Below are positions 13,270 through 24,796 of a stretch of 64,000 nucleotides of DNA, piece after piece. The DNA lies in contig JAGTJL010000016.1 in the NCBI GenBank assembly GCA_020746875.1, positions 310,001-374,000 on the forward strand. Direction: 5' to 3'. The translations under genes and the position numbers were made by a program. The notes below the pieces were generated by a model, which worked only from the letters and a program-made list of their open reading frames with translations, was not told the DNA's origin and ran no database searches. Each line of letters opens with the position of its first letter. Position 1 is the first letter of the stretch. The stretch comes from Rhexocercosporidium sp. MPI-PUGE-AT-0058. Its lineage: Eukaryota > Ascomycota > Leotiomycetes > Helotiales.

Positions 13270-13875
13270 TTTGCAAGTTTGTTATTGGAATTGAGATGCA
13301 AGTGAAAGTAAGTGTAGGTGGAAACGTGGAAGAAGTGGTGTATTCAGACTGTTAAGACGGGTGATACAAATGTTGATGGGGAAAATCATGGAGGCGAGGA
13401 GCTGCTAGCTAAGTACTAATCTATCCTGCCTTGAGTTTTAAAATTTGCCATTGATCATTTGTCAGCCTATACTTTTTTCCATCTGTGATCTGGAGTTTGT
13501 GGCTGAAGAAAAAGGTTAAAGATAGCAGAATCTCTACTATTGTGCTGAAGTTGTTCCGAGCCCGAGTTACCACTGCTGGCTCAGCTGAAGTTCTCTCGCT
13601 TGAGCCCCTTGATCACTAAACACGGCATTTTCATAGTGCCAGACAAGGGCGGGGCTACAACACCCGATCACTAAACATTGAAGTTTCTTCTAGGTGTCCA
13701 AGTGATACGGTGATAGAGCTTTCTGAGATTGGATGATGATTGCATTCATCATTCAATGGTAGTATACAGGTATGGAGAAACCCATGCAAAGACTCCACCC
13801 ATCTCTTTCAAGTTCCCCACACCTTTTTAGACATTAAAATTTATCCCAAGGTATGAACAGTACAGCCCTAGACAC

Positions 13876-14154
13876 CTAGTATCCCAAAACTTCGCGATTA
13901 TGGGATGTACTTCGCAAGGTACAGTACTGGGCGATAACATCCCCAATGCCTGTCCAAACCTGTCGTTTCTCCGCGGCGCTAACCTTGCTGTCGGTAGCCT
14001 TGCCAGCCCAGGCACCCTCAAGGATCGTGGTCAAGTCTTCTGGGCCATCAGTGATGATTTGCGAGCCAACTTTGTTGAAGGATGTGAGGGTTTGGTCTGG
14101 AATGAGAGTCCGAGCTCCGTCTGGTAGGTCCCGAGCACGCACCTGTTTGATCAA
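13876..14154 (-). CDS. Short unrecognised reading frame, possibly an exon
   Basis: About 92 codons with an ordinary protein-like composition (KVGSQIITDGPEDLTTILEG; SAAEKRQVWTGIGDVIAQY). A good acceptor (ATCAAACAG) occurs two codons inside it, so it may be the last exon of the coding patch that begins near 15095, although I could not build a convincing connection. No domain is recognised. It could equally be a stand-alone small gene starting at the ATG at 14154. Confidence 0.3.
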   Translation of the reverse strand: MIKQVRARDLPDGARTLIPDQTLTSFNKVGSQIITDGPEDLTTILEGAWAGKATDSKVSAAEKRQVWTGIGDVIAQYCTLRSTSHNREVLGY

Positions 14155-14440
14155 GCATCAGTGATGGATCAATATTGATTTCTCCGGAATAGATCACGCG
14201 ATTGATTGCGAAATAATGATGCTGTAGGGAATTGAATATGTGCGAGGCTGTGTTATTTTGTCGCTAGGCTATGGTGATCAAAGTCTCCCAGTCGCTATTC
14301 CTTCCGAATACAAGCATCAATCCTAACAAATGTCTCGTCGAGAAAACATGTACCCGCGTCTCTTAGTATTGCCCAAAACAACATGAAGCATTGATCCACG
14401 CTACGTTTTGCTCTCATCCAGTCCGCAATGCCGCAAGGAG

Positions 14441-15095
14441 TCATTGCCAATGAAAACTCAATGAGGAGGTGCGGAAACGTGTTCGTCGACGCTCTCGGAT
14501 GACGGCATAGTACAGCTCCATCTGGATAGCCCATCTCTCATTTTCCATAGCCCGCAGCTCTTGTCCGAACCTGCCTTGCTCGGATGCCAGAAGGTTTCCT
14601 TCCCTCAGCTTCATCTCGATGTCTTGCACCTTACGTTGGAGAAGACTACTCAGCCAAGGAATAATATGAGTCGGCAGCATTTGGCTGCCTCTGTTTCCAT
14701 ACGGGACCCGACGACCTGTGCGAAGGGCCTGTATTTGGGCGAGTCGAATAAGCCCTATCGACTCTGTTCTGCCTGTTCTTCCGCTGCGGTCCATCATAGG
14801 AGTAACGGTATTGCTTTTTGGCTGCCTTGTGGGCCGCACGCCTTGCTCTCTTCTTTGCTGCCTGCTCGTCTCTGCGGCGTTGTTCGTCGTCTGTCTCTTC
14901 TTGCTCGCTGCTTGAGTCATATTGGGCGGTCAATTGGATATCCACGGCCGTGTCCTTTGGAGTAACCTTTGCTTGGGCTGCCTGCTCTTGTTCGATCGCT
15001 TTCTGTCTCAAGGCCTTCGTTTGTCTCCTGTTGAGGTGTTTTGTTTTGCTGACAATGTTTTGCTTTCCGATCGTTGGCGAGGGTGGATTGTGCAA
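14441..15095 (-). CDS. Hypothetical charged protein; two overlapping frames
   Basis: The first minus-strand frame (15095-14646) encodes a Gln/Lys/Arg-rich, coiled-coil-like sequence (RRRDEQAAKKRARRAAHKAA). A second frame (14920-14441) carries the better protein-like C-terminal half, including a helical stretch (LREGNLLASEQGRFGQELRA). The frames overlap for 275 bases. The simplest reading is one gene that starts in the first frame and finishes in the second, through a small intron ending near the GAGTAG acceptor at about 14648 or through a frameshift. I recognise no family; the composition suggests a nuclear or nucleolar disordered protein. Confidence 0.4.
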
Positions 15096-15767
15096 AGTTT
15101 TCTGGGCTAGGAAACTTGCTTGAGGGACTTTACTTTCGAAATGGGTGGTTCCTGGTATTCATCAGTATCAATACCTCTTGTCGCTCTCTAGGAGGCGCTC
15201 TTACTCCGACAAAGCTTGGTAAGTATGGAATAAGGATAGTACGTTGCTATACTTGAGATGTAGTGATGTGTAAGATATTTGAAGTTCTAGAGAGCTGCAG
15301 CAGCGCAGATGCTCAAAACCCTTGAAGCTAGTGTCCAGAGGAAGGTGTCACCCTTGTGGAGAGGCAGAACAGTACATTGCAGGAGAGTCCTGCGACAAAC
15401 TGACGCTAAGCGGGAAGTCGCAGACGTGAAGACTGTACCTAGAAGGAAAATGGATTTAATTCTCAAGGGAGTAGCCGGGACCCTCATTTTTAGACATATT
15501 TGCACATATTATTTTGATTGAAGATGGATAGAATATTTGCAATTTTACTTCAACAATACTGCTAATAAGATCGCACGCCAGTGCCTTCTGAGTTGCGCGC
15601 AATCTTCGACATCTGCGTCGCCTCCCACATCCCATACCCAGGACCAAGAGCTCTACTAACGTTCCCTCTGAAAGAACTGTATTGGCTAGGGTGTGCTACA
15701 GCCTCTCGCAGGCCAGTTGGAGAATATTAATAGCAGGCTTTGAATCTCGAAACTAGAAGCATCCCGA

Positions 15768-17592
15768 TTATGCAACAATGACTCGAAGTCCCTTTCCAGA
15801 GGAGGGGAATGGGGAGAAGAAGTCATGGACCTGTTCGATATCTTCCGTTTCTGTGTCAAACAGCGTCATATCAAAAACCCCAAAGATCATGGCGAGTAAC
15901 AGATACAGCTCAGCATACGCCAGGCTTTAGATTGGTTAGTCATTGTGTGAGATATTGGGGGACGGCATACTGAATTCCCAAGCATGCTCTTGATCCTCGC
16001 CCAAAAGGTTGCAGATATTTCTCCAAACTCTTTCTCTCCGCTAGATCAATCCACCTTTCAGGCTGGAATTTTCGAGGTTCTGGGAAGATTGATGGGTTGT
16101 CGTGGATTAGTTTCTGGGTGGTGCTCACTGGTGTCTGAAAACTTTAGCTGGTGCACGACGGTCTTCGAATTCCTTGGCTTACACCTGCAGGAATTGAGTA
16201 GTTCTCATATTTGATGAATTCACGAGTGTTGACGCGGGGAAGTCGGCCTGCTACGCTAGATGAAATACTGTTGTGTGATCAGTCGGAAGTACAGCTTGGT
16301 GAGTTGTGGCAGCGACGAAAGAGGTTCTTACCGAAGACCTTCCAGGACCACAGAAGACTGCCCAAATTAGCGTTACCGAGGCTCTAGATGTTTAAACTCT
16401 TCACATACCAGATATGGGAGACGTTGAAGTTCTTGATAGCTCAACGGCTTTATTGACTTTCTTTGGGCCTCCTGGATTTCTGCCTTCAGTCTCTCTGTCA
16501 TATCGAGATTGCTCAAGAGATGAAAAGTCGTCACAGTGAGAGTATTCCCTGTTGTCTCTGTCCCGGCACCTACGAAAGTCCGAGCTTCCAAAGCTAGACG
16601 CCATGCAGCTTTGTCTGTAGCTGATAGGTCTGGCGACTCCAACATCCTGTGTATCGCATTTGGATTATCCACCTTCTCATTTGAACTGTTGTGCGAGCCA
16701 ACAATTGAGTTTGTGCTGTTAACAATATCCTAATCCTGCGGTCAGTATTGGTCATCACTCTCATGTGCTGTAAAGCCGTAGCTCACATTAAAGAAGTCGA
16801 GCACCGATACTCCAGCGGGGTTGATCAGAGCTACCAGCCATCTCGGCATAGCAGCAAAGATGTCCAGAATCAATCCAAAGTGTCGATGCCAAACTCCAAT
16901 TTCAGGGAAGTCTCGAATGGCTCTCTGGAATGAAGCTGCAAATTCCGATTCATCTAGGAGGTTATACGACTTGTGAAAGCAGTATTCAGTCACTACATCC
17001 GTTGCCAATGACCGAAATGCATTCGAAAGGTTGACCGGTTGATCTGTTCCCTTGAATTCCTCCAATCTGGACTTCAGTTTGTTGCAAATTTTCAGTAATT
17101 GTTCATCGAAACTTGCCACGGCTTCTCGAGTAAAGTAGCCCTGCTGAGCCTTTCGTCGTACACGGTGTAAATCATGATCTGCCGTGCCGAATGCAGCATC
17201 TGAACTACCAACAAATTTGTAATACCAGTGGTATTTATCCACCCGAGAGCTGATCTTATATGGTTCATTCCAGTCTGGGTCGTTGACGTGCAACTCCCAG
17301 GGGCTGATGCGCACAATTGGTCCTGTGATTTGTACGTGAGCAATCATTCGAGGGTCAAAAGTTTGAGTATAATTTTACCATATTGCTTATGCATATTCTC
17401 AATCTCGACCCAGTATCTCCCTTTCTTGACGCAATCGAAGTACGTCTCATACCATCCTGTCAATGCAGCTAGTTTGGGTCCTGGAAAATGGGCGAGAGGT
17501 CCCAGGTACAGGCGATAGGCAGCTACCCCGCATCCTGAGAGAACCAATACTGCCAGCGTGTATAGAATCGTAAGTGAGAGAGGATCTGCCAT
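15768..17592 (-). CDS. Cytochrome P450 monooxygenase, seven exons
   Basis: Exons 17592-17379, 17322-16787, 16729-16409, 16357-16332, 16267-16183, 16134-15971 and 15924-15768 give an uninterrupted 500-aa protein, the usual size. An N-terminal membrane anchor ([14 protein letters not shown]) precedes the proline hinge [15 protein letters not shown]. The I-helix oxygen-binding motif is AGTETTGNT, the K-helix E-x2-R is EGLR, followed by the PERW region (RKFQPERWI) and the haem-ligand loop [10 protein letters not shown]. It would sit on the ER membrane and insert oxygen into an unknown substrate using P450 reductase. Overall sequence resembles fungal P450s often annotated as trichodiene-oxygenase-like, but that does not define a substrate. 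The fourth exon is only 26 nt, so gene finders may break this model. Confidence 0.92.
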
Positions 17593-18401
17593 GTTCCAAA
17601 AATGCTACAAGTCTTGGGTGTTTTCGATTTACTCCTCGAGAGTTGCAATGTTCTGACCAGTTGAAGTTTGTGAAGTGTTGTCATGACAAGGTAAGGAGGA
17701 CGGGCCGATCCTTGCAAGTGCAGGGCGTGGAGACCTTGGGAGCTGCCACATTGGGGCTAGTTCTTATTTCACGATCACTGTTGTAAATGTCACCTTGCTG
17801 AAATTTGTCAAAGCTTCAATAAACTACATTTAGCTCATCGGCTGTATGGTCTCAACTCGCATGATGACCTGGTCTTTTATTGAGAAGTCTAGTGCGAACC
17901 CAAACTCCAGGAGATTATTTTGCAACTCAAGGAATAACATGTGGAAGTGAGGGGAGATGCATGTAAATCTTCTGATCAGGTTCGCAAAATGCTCGCCGAC
18001 ATAAGCTTAGCGTCTGGAGGGGTGGAAGAAGACAGTCCAGGCCCAATCTCTGTTGAGATCTATCGAGAAACATACTTAACAAGCACCACCGCTGTTGGCC
18101 CCATTATGCATTGCAAAAGGTATCTTGACCCTGCCGATACCCGCTAAACCCTCAAAGTCAATATCAAGCTGCTGTTCATTGCTCTTTCTTTACAAAAGTG
18201 AGTCCCAAGCATGTATGGATTACGGGAATCGAACGGGATCAAGATGGACTGCACAACGGATACGAGGACTTATAACCTGTCTCCGCTTCAGTTTGCACTG
18301 CTGCCCAGCTCTCCTGTGGTCCACAGGAAAGATCCACTGACACAAAAAACCGAACGCTGCTGGCGCCACAGCAGGCAAAGCCGCTATTTGGCACGTTAAC
18401 A

Positions 18402-20465
18402 CTACTTCCAATCAAAGTCCATGTAGGCGAGAATAAAAAGGCTAAATATGGGACTAGGTCTACTGTCTGGGGTTTCTGTGCTTCTAGGAAACTCTGAAAG
18501 TAAAGGTGAAATACACTAACCTGGAACTGCGGCTGCCACCGGAACTGGAATTAAAAAAGGAATCGGAGCTGGTACTGGCGCTGCTGCTAGAGGATCCGGA
18601 GGAGCGGGGGGCAGAAACGGGGTTGGATTGATGACGGGATCTCCGGTTTCTGGCAGGTCCAAGTCTGTCCAGTCATCTCCATCCGGGCCACTCTCATCGA
18701 TGATTTGGTCTATGGCTTTGTTAATGACATACTTCATGTCTATGAGCTTGCACCGGTTTGCTGGCCTTTCGTACAAGCATTCAAGTATCATGTGCTTGAG
18801 GGTGTCCGAGTACAGTTGGTCTTGGATGTCTGGTCCGTAGGTAACTCCTTTGGCGGCTGCTTGGTTGATGAGATATTCAGGAGTGAAGGGAAATAAATTG
18901 TTGGGCGGATTAGCGTCTAAACATGCCAGTCTGGTAAGCATAAAATGTCAGTACTCTGAGAACACAGCAAGACCGGCTCATGATCGGTTCTGTGGGAAAC
19001 TTGCTGGTACATAATCGCGCCAATGCCCCAGATGTTTGTCGCAGAGCCGAAAACACCTGCAACCTCGGTCTCTCTCCAATTTTCATAGTTCCATCTCGGG
19101 GTGAATTGCTCCTGTAGATTGGAATTAGAAAATTGCCATTGCTGCAAGCGATCAATGGGACATACCGGCGCAAAATATCCTGGCGAGCCACACTCTCGTA
19201 ACATCTCATTTTTTGCATCGGCCTCTTGAGGGTCGGGATCATCTATGTACTCAGTGGCGAGACCAAAATCGGCGAGCTACGGAGTGTAAGCGCAAGTCTT
19301 TCGCTCAATGTTCCAATGCGTATACCTTGCAGACAGGAGTCTCTGTGTGCTTTCGATTTCTATTGCCCATTACGACTGTTATTTTACATTATCAGTGTCT
19401 AACCATGATATTAGTAGCACAACTTACCATTGTCAGGCTTGATGTCCAAGTGAAGAACTACATTCCAATCCGCCACTTTGTTTTCGACGGCTGTACGGAC
19501 GTTGGGATCAATGCTCAAAGTAAGCTCCCGACCGGTCTCTAGCACACTTAAAGCATCCACTAAGCATTCGAAAATCCTCCATAAAGTAATCTCTTTGAAC
19601 GGAAGGATTCTAGACAACATTTAGCCAGCCGAAGGTGATCCGCAATTTTATGAGCCATCAAATTGCCTACCGAGCTATGCGTCGATCAAGGAGGCCTTGA
19701 ACAGAGCCTTGAGGACAATACTCCATCAGTAGTCGACGGATCACCGTATTTTCTATATCATCGCTACTCGTTAAAACCTTTACAATATGATCTGAAAAAG
19801 ATGCATCTTGACAATTCAGCATCACAATCGCTTCGCCATTTAGGTCCCCAGCAACCTCAGTATGCATCTGTTTTATAACAACCTATATCTCCATTTTGAT
19901 TAGTGATTCCTGACTTCAAGTACAAAGCAATCGAGTCACACATAAAATTGGGAGGATGTCTAATTCGTACCTTTTTGACTCTGGGCTGGCCAGGCACCAA
20001 TGGATCAAATTCAAACAAGCCAACGACACCAGAATTCCCCTCTCCGATAATCTTCGTCCCTCTCCAATTCCATAGAAATATGCTCCTGCCACGGGTTTCC
20101 AATTGTGCTGGAGGTCTCCCAGTCTGATCTAAGAACACTCGCAGTCTTCGACCCTCTTCTATTTGGCTTGCGACCGGAGGAGGGACAATCGGCCCGATTG
20201 GGCCTTGGATAACTCCTCGACGAATACTTGACCTGGCTATTGGAACGTACGGATGTCTACGGTAATGTGCCTGCGAAAGTTGGTTAATTAGACGCACATC
20301 TGTTTTGTAAGATACTTAAGGTGAGGGGTAATTGAAAGAAAACCAATTAGCATGGCTCTGCCAACGTACCCGTATGTCTTCAAATGTAGCTGGGGGAGCA
20401 TCTGGATCATTGTATTCTAGCCACCGATTGTACACTTCGACGTCTGGAAGTTGCCCGATGTCCAT
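18402..20465 (-). CDS. Kinase-like family member K1 (Pro-rich tail)
   Basis: Nine exons (20465-20370, 20270-19971, 19882-19671, 19609-19428, 19375-19326, 19276-19166, 19111-19005, 18930-18521, 18493-18402) give 519 aa. The N-terminal element is NRWLEYNDP, then after the first intron AHYRRHP. Kinase motifs: glycine loop IIGEGNSGVVGLFEF, ATP-binding Lys in VVIKQ, hinge RLLMEYCPQGS, catalytic loop LHLDIKPDN (Leu in place of the HRD Arg), Mg-binding ADFGLA, and the activation-segment end GSPGYFAPEQF. Catalytic Lys, both Asp and Asn are present, so activity is plausible. The seventh intron uses a GC donor (CA|GCAAGT), fixed by phase agreement with paralogues. The tail is Pro/Ala/Val-rich (PFLPPAPPDPLAAAPVPAP) and lacks the Cys/His module of K2, K3, K5 and K6. 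Confidence 0.85.
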
Positions 20466-21311
20466 CTTGGCGTAAAGTCAGCCGAAATAGGAATTTTTGA
20501 TTTCTGCCGATCAAAGACTTCAGCTGGAGAGGACACAATATTTTTTTGTTCAGGATTGGTGTTGGGGGGTGAAAAGATTGCAGGCTCAATTCAAGATCAT
20601 TCCTTTGTTCGATGCAAACGAATTTCTCTATTCGCGAATTTCTCACAACTCTACACCCGTAGAACAAAGATTGTCTCACTTAGAGTTAACTAAGAATAAA
20701 CAAAAGCTGTCCGTTTTCATCCGTCAAGAGCTGTATCAGTCCATAGGCAGCCCCCTCCACGTGTTCTGCGAAAGTGATGGTAACGAGACGACACGAAATG
20801 GCTCAACATCGCGTCCGAAATACTAGGATTGTGTATTCGACTTCGTTTTACGTTTCTTAAATTAAAACCTCCTCATTTACACTCGGATTCTTCAGTAACT
20901 GACATTCCTGTAGCAGTTCCGAAGTTTCCAGCCAGCTTTGGATTAGAAAAGTAGTGAAATGGTTGAGGTTTAGCTTTCGCCTCACCGGAGAGGAACTCCT
21001 CGCACCGGGATTAGGTTGTAAGAAGCCCTAGAAAAGCATTCCTCGAGATACCCTACAGTTACAGCGCATGATACGCTAAAAAGGAGAGATTTATACGCTA
21101 AAGAAAACCTAGATTCTAGTTCTAAGGGCAAATCCACGCTACAGGATGGTGGTGATGGTGGTGTGTAGAAAAAGTAAAGGTAGTTCAAATAGAGATCTCT
21201 TAAACAGAAATATATTTTAAGTGAAAATTTAAAAGCCGAAAACTAGAAGTTTATTACCTTACTTCCCCCCTCGTATGATCTCCCCCTTTGCCTTAACACG
21301 TAATTACCACC
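20466..21311. other. Gene-free interval
   Basis: Upstream flank of K1. Somewhat AT-rich with short runs around 20990-21290, but without terminal repeats or a recognisable transposon protein. No coding sequence is supported. Confidence 0.4.
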
Positions 21312-21860
21312 TTATCCCTGCGGCAGAATCAAACGGCAGGTCTCATCCACTCGTTCTACCTCGAGGAGTGCTTTTATAGGGTAGGCTTCATATAGCTCAA
21401 AGCTCTGATCCACCGTAAACGCAGCTCCATAGCAAGCCAAAACTCTAGTCTTCAATTCCAGTGAATCTAGTCTGGCCCTAGACTTCTCAGAGAGACATTC
21501 GAAAATCAGCTCCGTCAAAAAACGCACCGGATGGGTAAGCACGAAAATTGAGTCCGTATGTTGGACATAATCCGAGGAATGGATTCCAATCAGTTAGAAA
21601 GGGCTCTCGATGATTGGGAGGGTCGCTTGATAGTGTTGCCAATTGGTACATGATAGCTGCCACACCCAGATGTTCGTGTAGAAGCTATACTGTCCAGGTG
21701 GTAAGTCAGACTACGTCTCTCTGCAATGCTGTGAGGACCAAGCACTGGTGGAGTGTGAGGGACGCCGAGATTCAATTGTGTCAATCATGCATGTCAAAAT
21801 CTGTGGAGTTTAGATCTCTATATTTACGCCAGTAATTCACCCCACTGAGGATTTCCGGGG
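21312..21860 (-). pseudogene. Decayed C-terminal piece of a kinase-like paralogue
   Basis: Reading leftward from about 21860, successive frames give pieces that match the family in order: a segment like the P-R-W-N-Y region (SGVNYWRKYRD), then FYTNIW, then after a frame change AAIMYQLATL, matching the family's NIWGIGAIMYQLACL. A further frame change leads to LTELIFECLSEKSRARLDSL, matching LKDTIHECLYE...L in the intact copies. The last frame ends at a TAA at 21312. At least two frame changes are needed, so I call it a pseudogene. It lies 0.8 kb upstream of K1 on the same strand. The Cys/His tail was not found beyond its stop. Confidence 0.6.
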
Positions 21861-22147
21861 TATCTGGAGATGCCATATCTGTGACGTTATTGAAGGGGCA
21901 CAAATTAGGATGGAAGGTGTGGCCAATTATTAGTCGTAGTGTTGTGTTCAGATTCAAACGTGTACACTGATGTCATATCTTCACTCCTTGATACCCTGAT
22001 GCAGACTGCCACAGCCTTTGTTGAAATCTAAGGACTAAGCGAGGATGGTACCTTCTGCAAACCTAGGTAGTGAGAACAAAGCTTAACTTTTTATCATTGC
22101 TCCGAAACTCCCCGTGACAATTGACCAACCGTGAAAGGTCCTCCACT

Positions 22148-24000
22148 CTAGTGATGCTGACAAGACTCCAGATATTCATCCACTAAACCCAGATAATCGA
22201 TTCCTCGATATGGCGAGAACCATTCCTTAACCAAGCCCACGATTCTCAATTCCCACCACTTTTTTTCAGCCGCTTTCCTTTTTCTCTCTGGTTCCAAGCC
22301 TAGATCCCTCATTAGTGTATCCGTGAAGTCTTGTATAAGTTCCGAGCCGTCAAGGAAATGTGCAGAAGGGTTTCGATATCTGAGATTGCCATATGCTTGA
22401 AGAAGGCTGATGTCCTTTTCCATTTCTGAGACATTGGTGAGGGTTTTGGTCATAGCAGGACAAAATGGGAGGTTCTCGAGATATGCCACGCCCCAGAGCG
22501 ATGAAACTTCTGCGTAGGTAGGCAGATTTGTGCTGATCAGAAGGCCAAGTACGATCAGTGATCGTTCATTTCGTGCAGCAAGGCTTGGTGGGACGATGTT
22601 ACGGAACAGTCGGAAAGGAGTGGTCGTAGCTGGACCACAGTGTCTTTTATCATAGCTCACAACTTCAGGTGGTGGATGGGCGAGCGTCGGAAACAGATTC
22701 CGCAAATGTGATTCTGCAACATCGTCCAATCTATTCCACCGTCTTGCTTCGTGTGAACTCTGCTGCTCAGTGGGTATTGGGAGACCCAACTCAGGGAGAA
22801 GGTCTGGGTCAAATATTCCTGGCTGGTTCATCTTCCACCCGGTTGCAAATATAGCTGCATCGCATGGTATAATCTGGCCGTCCGAGAGATGTGCGTTCCT
22901 CTTGGAGAGCTTAGACACCGATGCGCGATGGACATTAATGAGCTCCCCATCGGCGACCATATTAAGAAAAGCATGGTCGTGGAAAACAGAGATTCCGCTA
23001 TTGCTCCAAAGGAGACTGGGCAGTAATAATTAGCCAAAACAGTTCAAAGTGGAAGAATAATTTATTACTCTTTCACATCTGGAGACATCATCATCGTATT
23101 CTCGTTCCTTTCATATTCTTTCATAGCCGAGCTCGAAATCTGCCTAAGCATCCAATTGAGTATCCTGGTTCCTAGCTTGCTTTTGCCACTGTGGAAAAAC
23201 CAGTACCAGAATCCACTCGCAGCAAAGATATTCGGAAACATGACTGCAGAAGCTCGCATGTTTTTGAATGCTCCTGCATGAATGCCGAGTGTGCGAGCTT
23301 CCAGGAGGGCACCAGGGCCAAATCCCTCTTTCCTGATAATCCAATCGACTTCCTTTCCTGCTGTCGCACACAGGTTCACTGCGTCAACTGCTGACTTGTT
23401 TCCACCGACCACCGTGACTCGATTGATTTCCTTCGAGGTTAAGTGAACATGCCTGGTGCCGATCTCTTTGGAGTGCATGATTGAGCCCTCGAAAGTCGAC
23501 CAGTCAATGTTGCTGGGAAGGATAGGCGTGGAGTTGATACCAGTGGCAATGATCAGTTTGTCACACTGCAACGAGCCTTTCAGTGTTCCATTCGCAGCAG
23601 TTCTCGTCTCGAAATCAATCGTCCATGTTGTTGGATTGAGTGAGTTGCTACGTCCAATTCTTGTGCATTTCGTGTTGAGTTTGCACCTTGATCTTAGGTC
23701 GAACTTATCGACATATCTCTCCAGGTATTCGTGGACCTTGGCTGCAGGAAGGTCTGCCCATTTGTCCAAGCCAAGCTCTACATCCATTTCAAAATCCGAA
23801 AAGTCGAAGATCGCAGCACAGCTATCTGCGACAAGTCCTGGATACACTCGAGATGCGCTCCATACACCGCCCACACTACTATCATCGTCGATGATTGTCA
23901 GTGAGATGTAAGGGCGGATCTGGAGGTAAGTCTTCGCCGCTGCTAGGCCGGTCCAACCAGCTCCAATGATGACTACATTCGTAGGGCTTATTGGAGACAT
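22148..24000 (-). CDS. FAD-dependent monooxygenase (FMO/Baeyer-Villiger type)
   Basis: Two exons (24000-23069 and 23015-22148) joined by a GTAATA...CCCAG intron give 599 aa. The first dinucleotide-binding site is IGAGWTGLAAAK near the N-terminus. The family fingerprint F-x-G-x3-H is present in FEGSIMHSKEIG. The NADPH-site glycine motif is degenerate (VTVVGGNKSAVDAVNL). The FATGW segment (AIFATGWKMN) matches the FATGY block of flavin-containing monooxygenases. Such enzymes use NADPH and O2 to oxygenate ketones, amines or sulfur compounds; the substrate is unknown. The ATG at 24000 is preferred over an in-frame upstream ATG because it sits directly before the Rossmann strand. It is divergent from the BRCT-like gene, with 0.8 kb between the starts. 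Confidence 0.9.
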
Positions 24001-24796
24001 GGTTCTGGAGTGTTGGCACCGAAGCAATATTTCAATGTCTCCAATCGAATTGGTAGACGAAAGTGTAATTGAGTAGACACACCAATATATGAGAAGAGAA
24101 GATTTGCTGTCCGAGGTGGAACAAGAAAGCGGCTGGGAATGTCTCAAAAAGGAAGCATTGTCTTTAGATCAAGTCTGGTACGCGGAAAGAGTTATCCGTG
24201 TTGGCCAATCTCACCTCAGCAAGCCCTCACGGATGCCACAGGTCAGCAGGATGCAGGTACTGCACCATACCCAACCCAACGACCCCCAGCTCGGAAAATT
24301 AAACGATAATTGACCCTGAGTGGGATAAGCGAAATGTCAACATGGCCAAATGTAATCAAGAATGGCAAGGGAAGGGGTGCAGGGGATTCCAGTCAAAAAA
24401 GAGTCGCCATTTACTGCCAGGGCATTTGAATGTCTTCCAGTACTCATAATGAGCAGTCGTTAGGCCGGCATATTATGCAGCATGACGTCGGTCTTGTGCT
24501 ACTTCTCAAATTCGGAAACCTGTCTGGTACAGTTTAATTTCTCCTAGATGTGGACGCTGATGTATTGAACCACAGTTGGCAAAGAAAGCAGAAACTCTTG
24601 GTGTGGGGATCGATCCATCACGTGAGACAGTGGAACTGCAAAACGCGTCGCGTCGATCATGGGAATCAAGATTATCTAACCTCGGAACACATCAATATTC
24701 CGAATAGACACCAAACCATGACATCGGGGCCAATAAACTATCTTCGGTCCGATCGCTGCTGCTTAACAACGATCCCCAATCTGCCAGATCGACAAT
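24001..24796. promoter_or_regulatory. Shared upstream region of two divergent genes
   Basis: About 0.8 kb separates the start codons of the monooxygenase (minus) and the BRCT-like gene (plus), so both promoters should lie here. I could not identify a clear TATA box or a specific binding site for either gene. Confidence 0.4.

Noticed and set aside
15768..17592. P450 as a degenerate pseudogene
   Set aside because: All core motifs are present and seven exons, including a 26-nt one, join in frame to 500 aa.
12167..24000. Secondary-metabolite biosynthetic gene cluster
   Set aside because: No backbone synthase, pathway transporter or regulator is visible; three oxidative enzymes alone are not enough.
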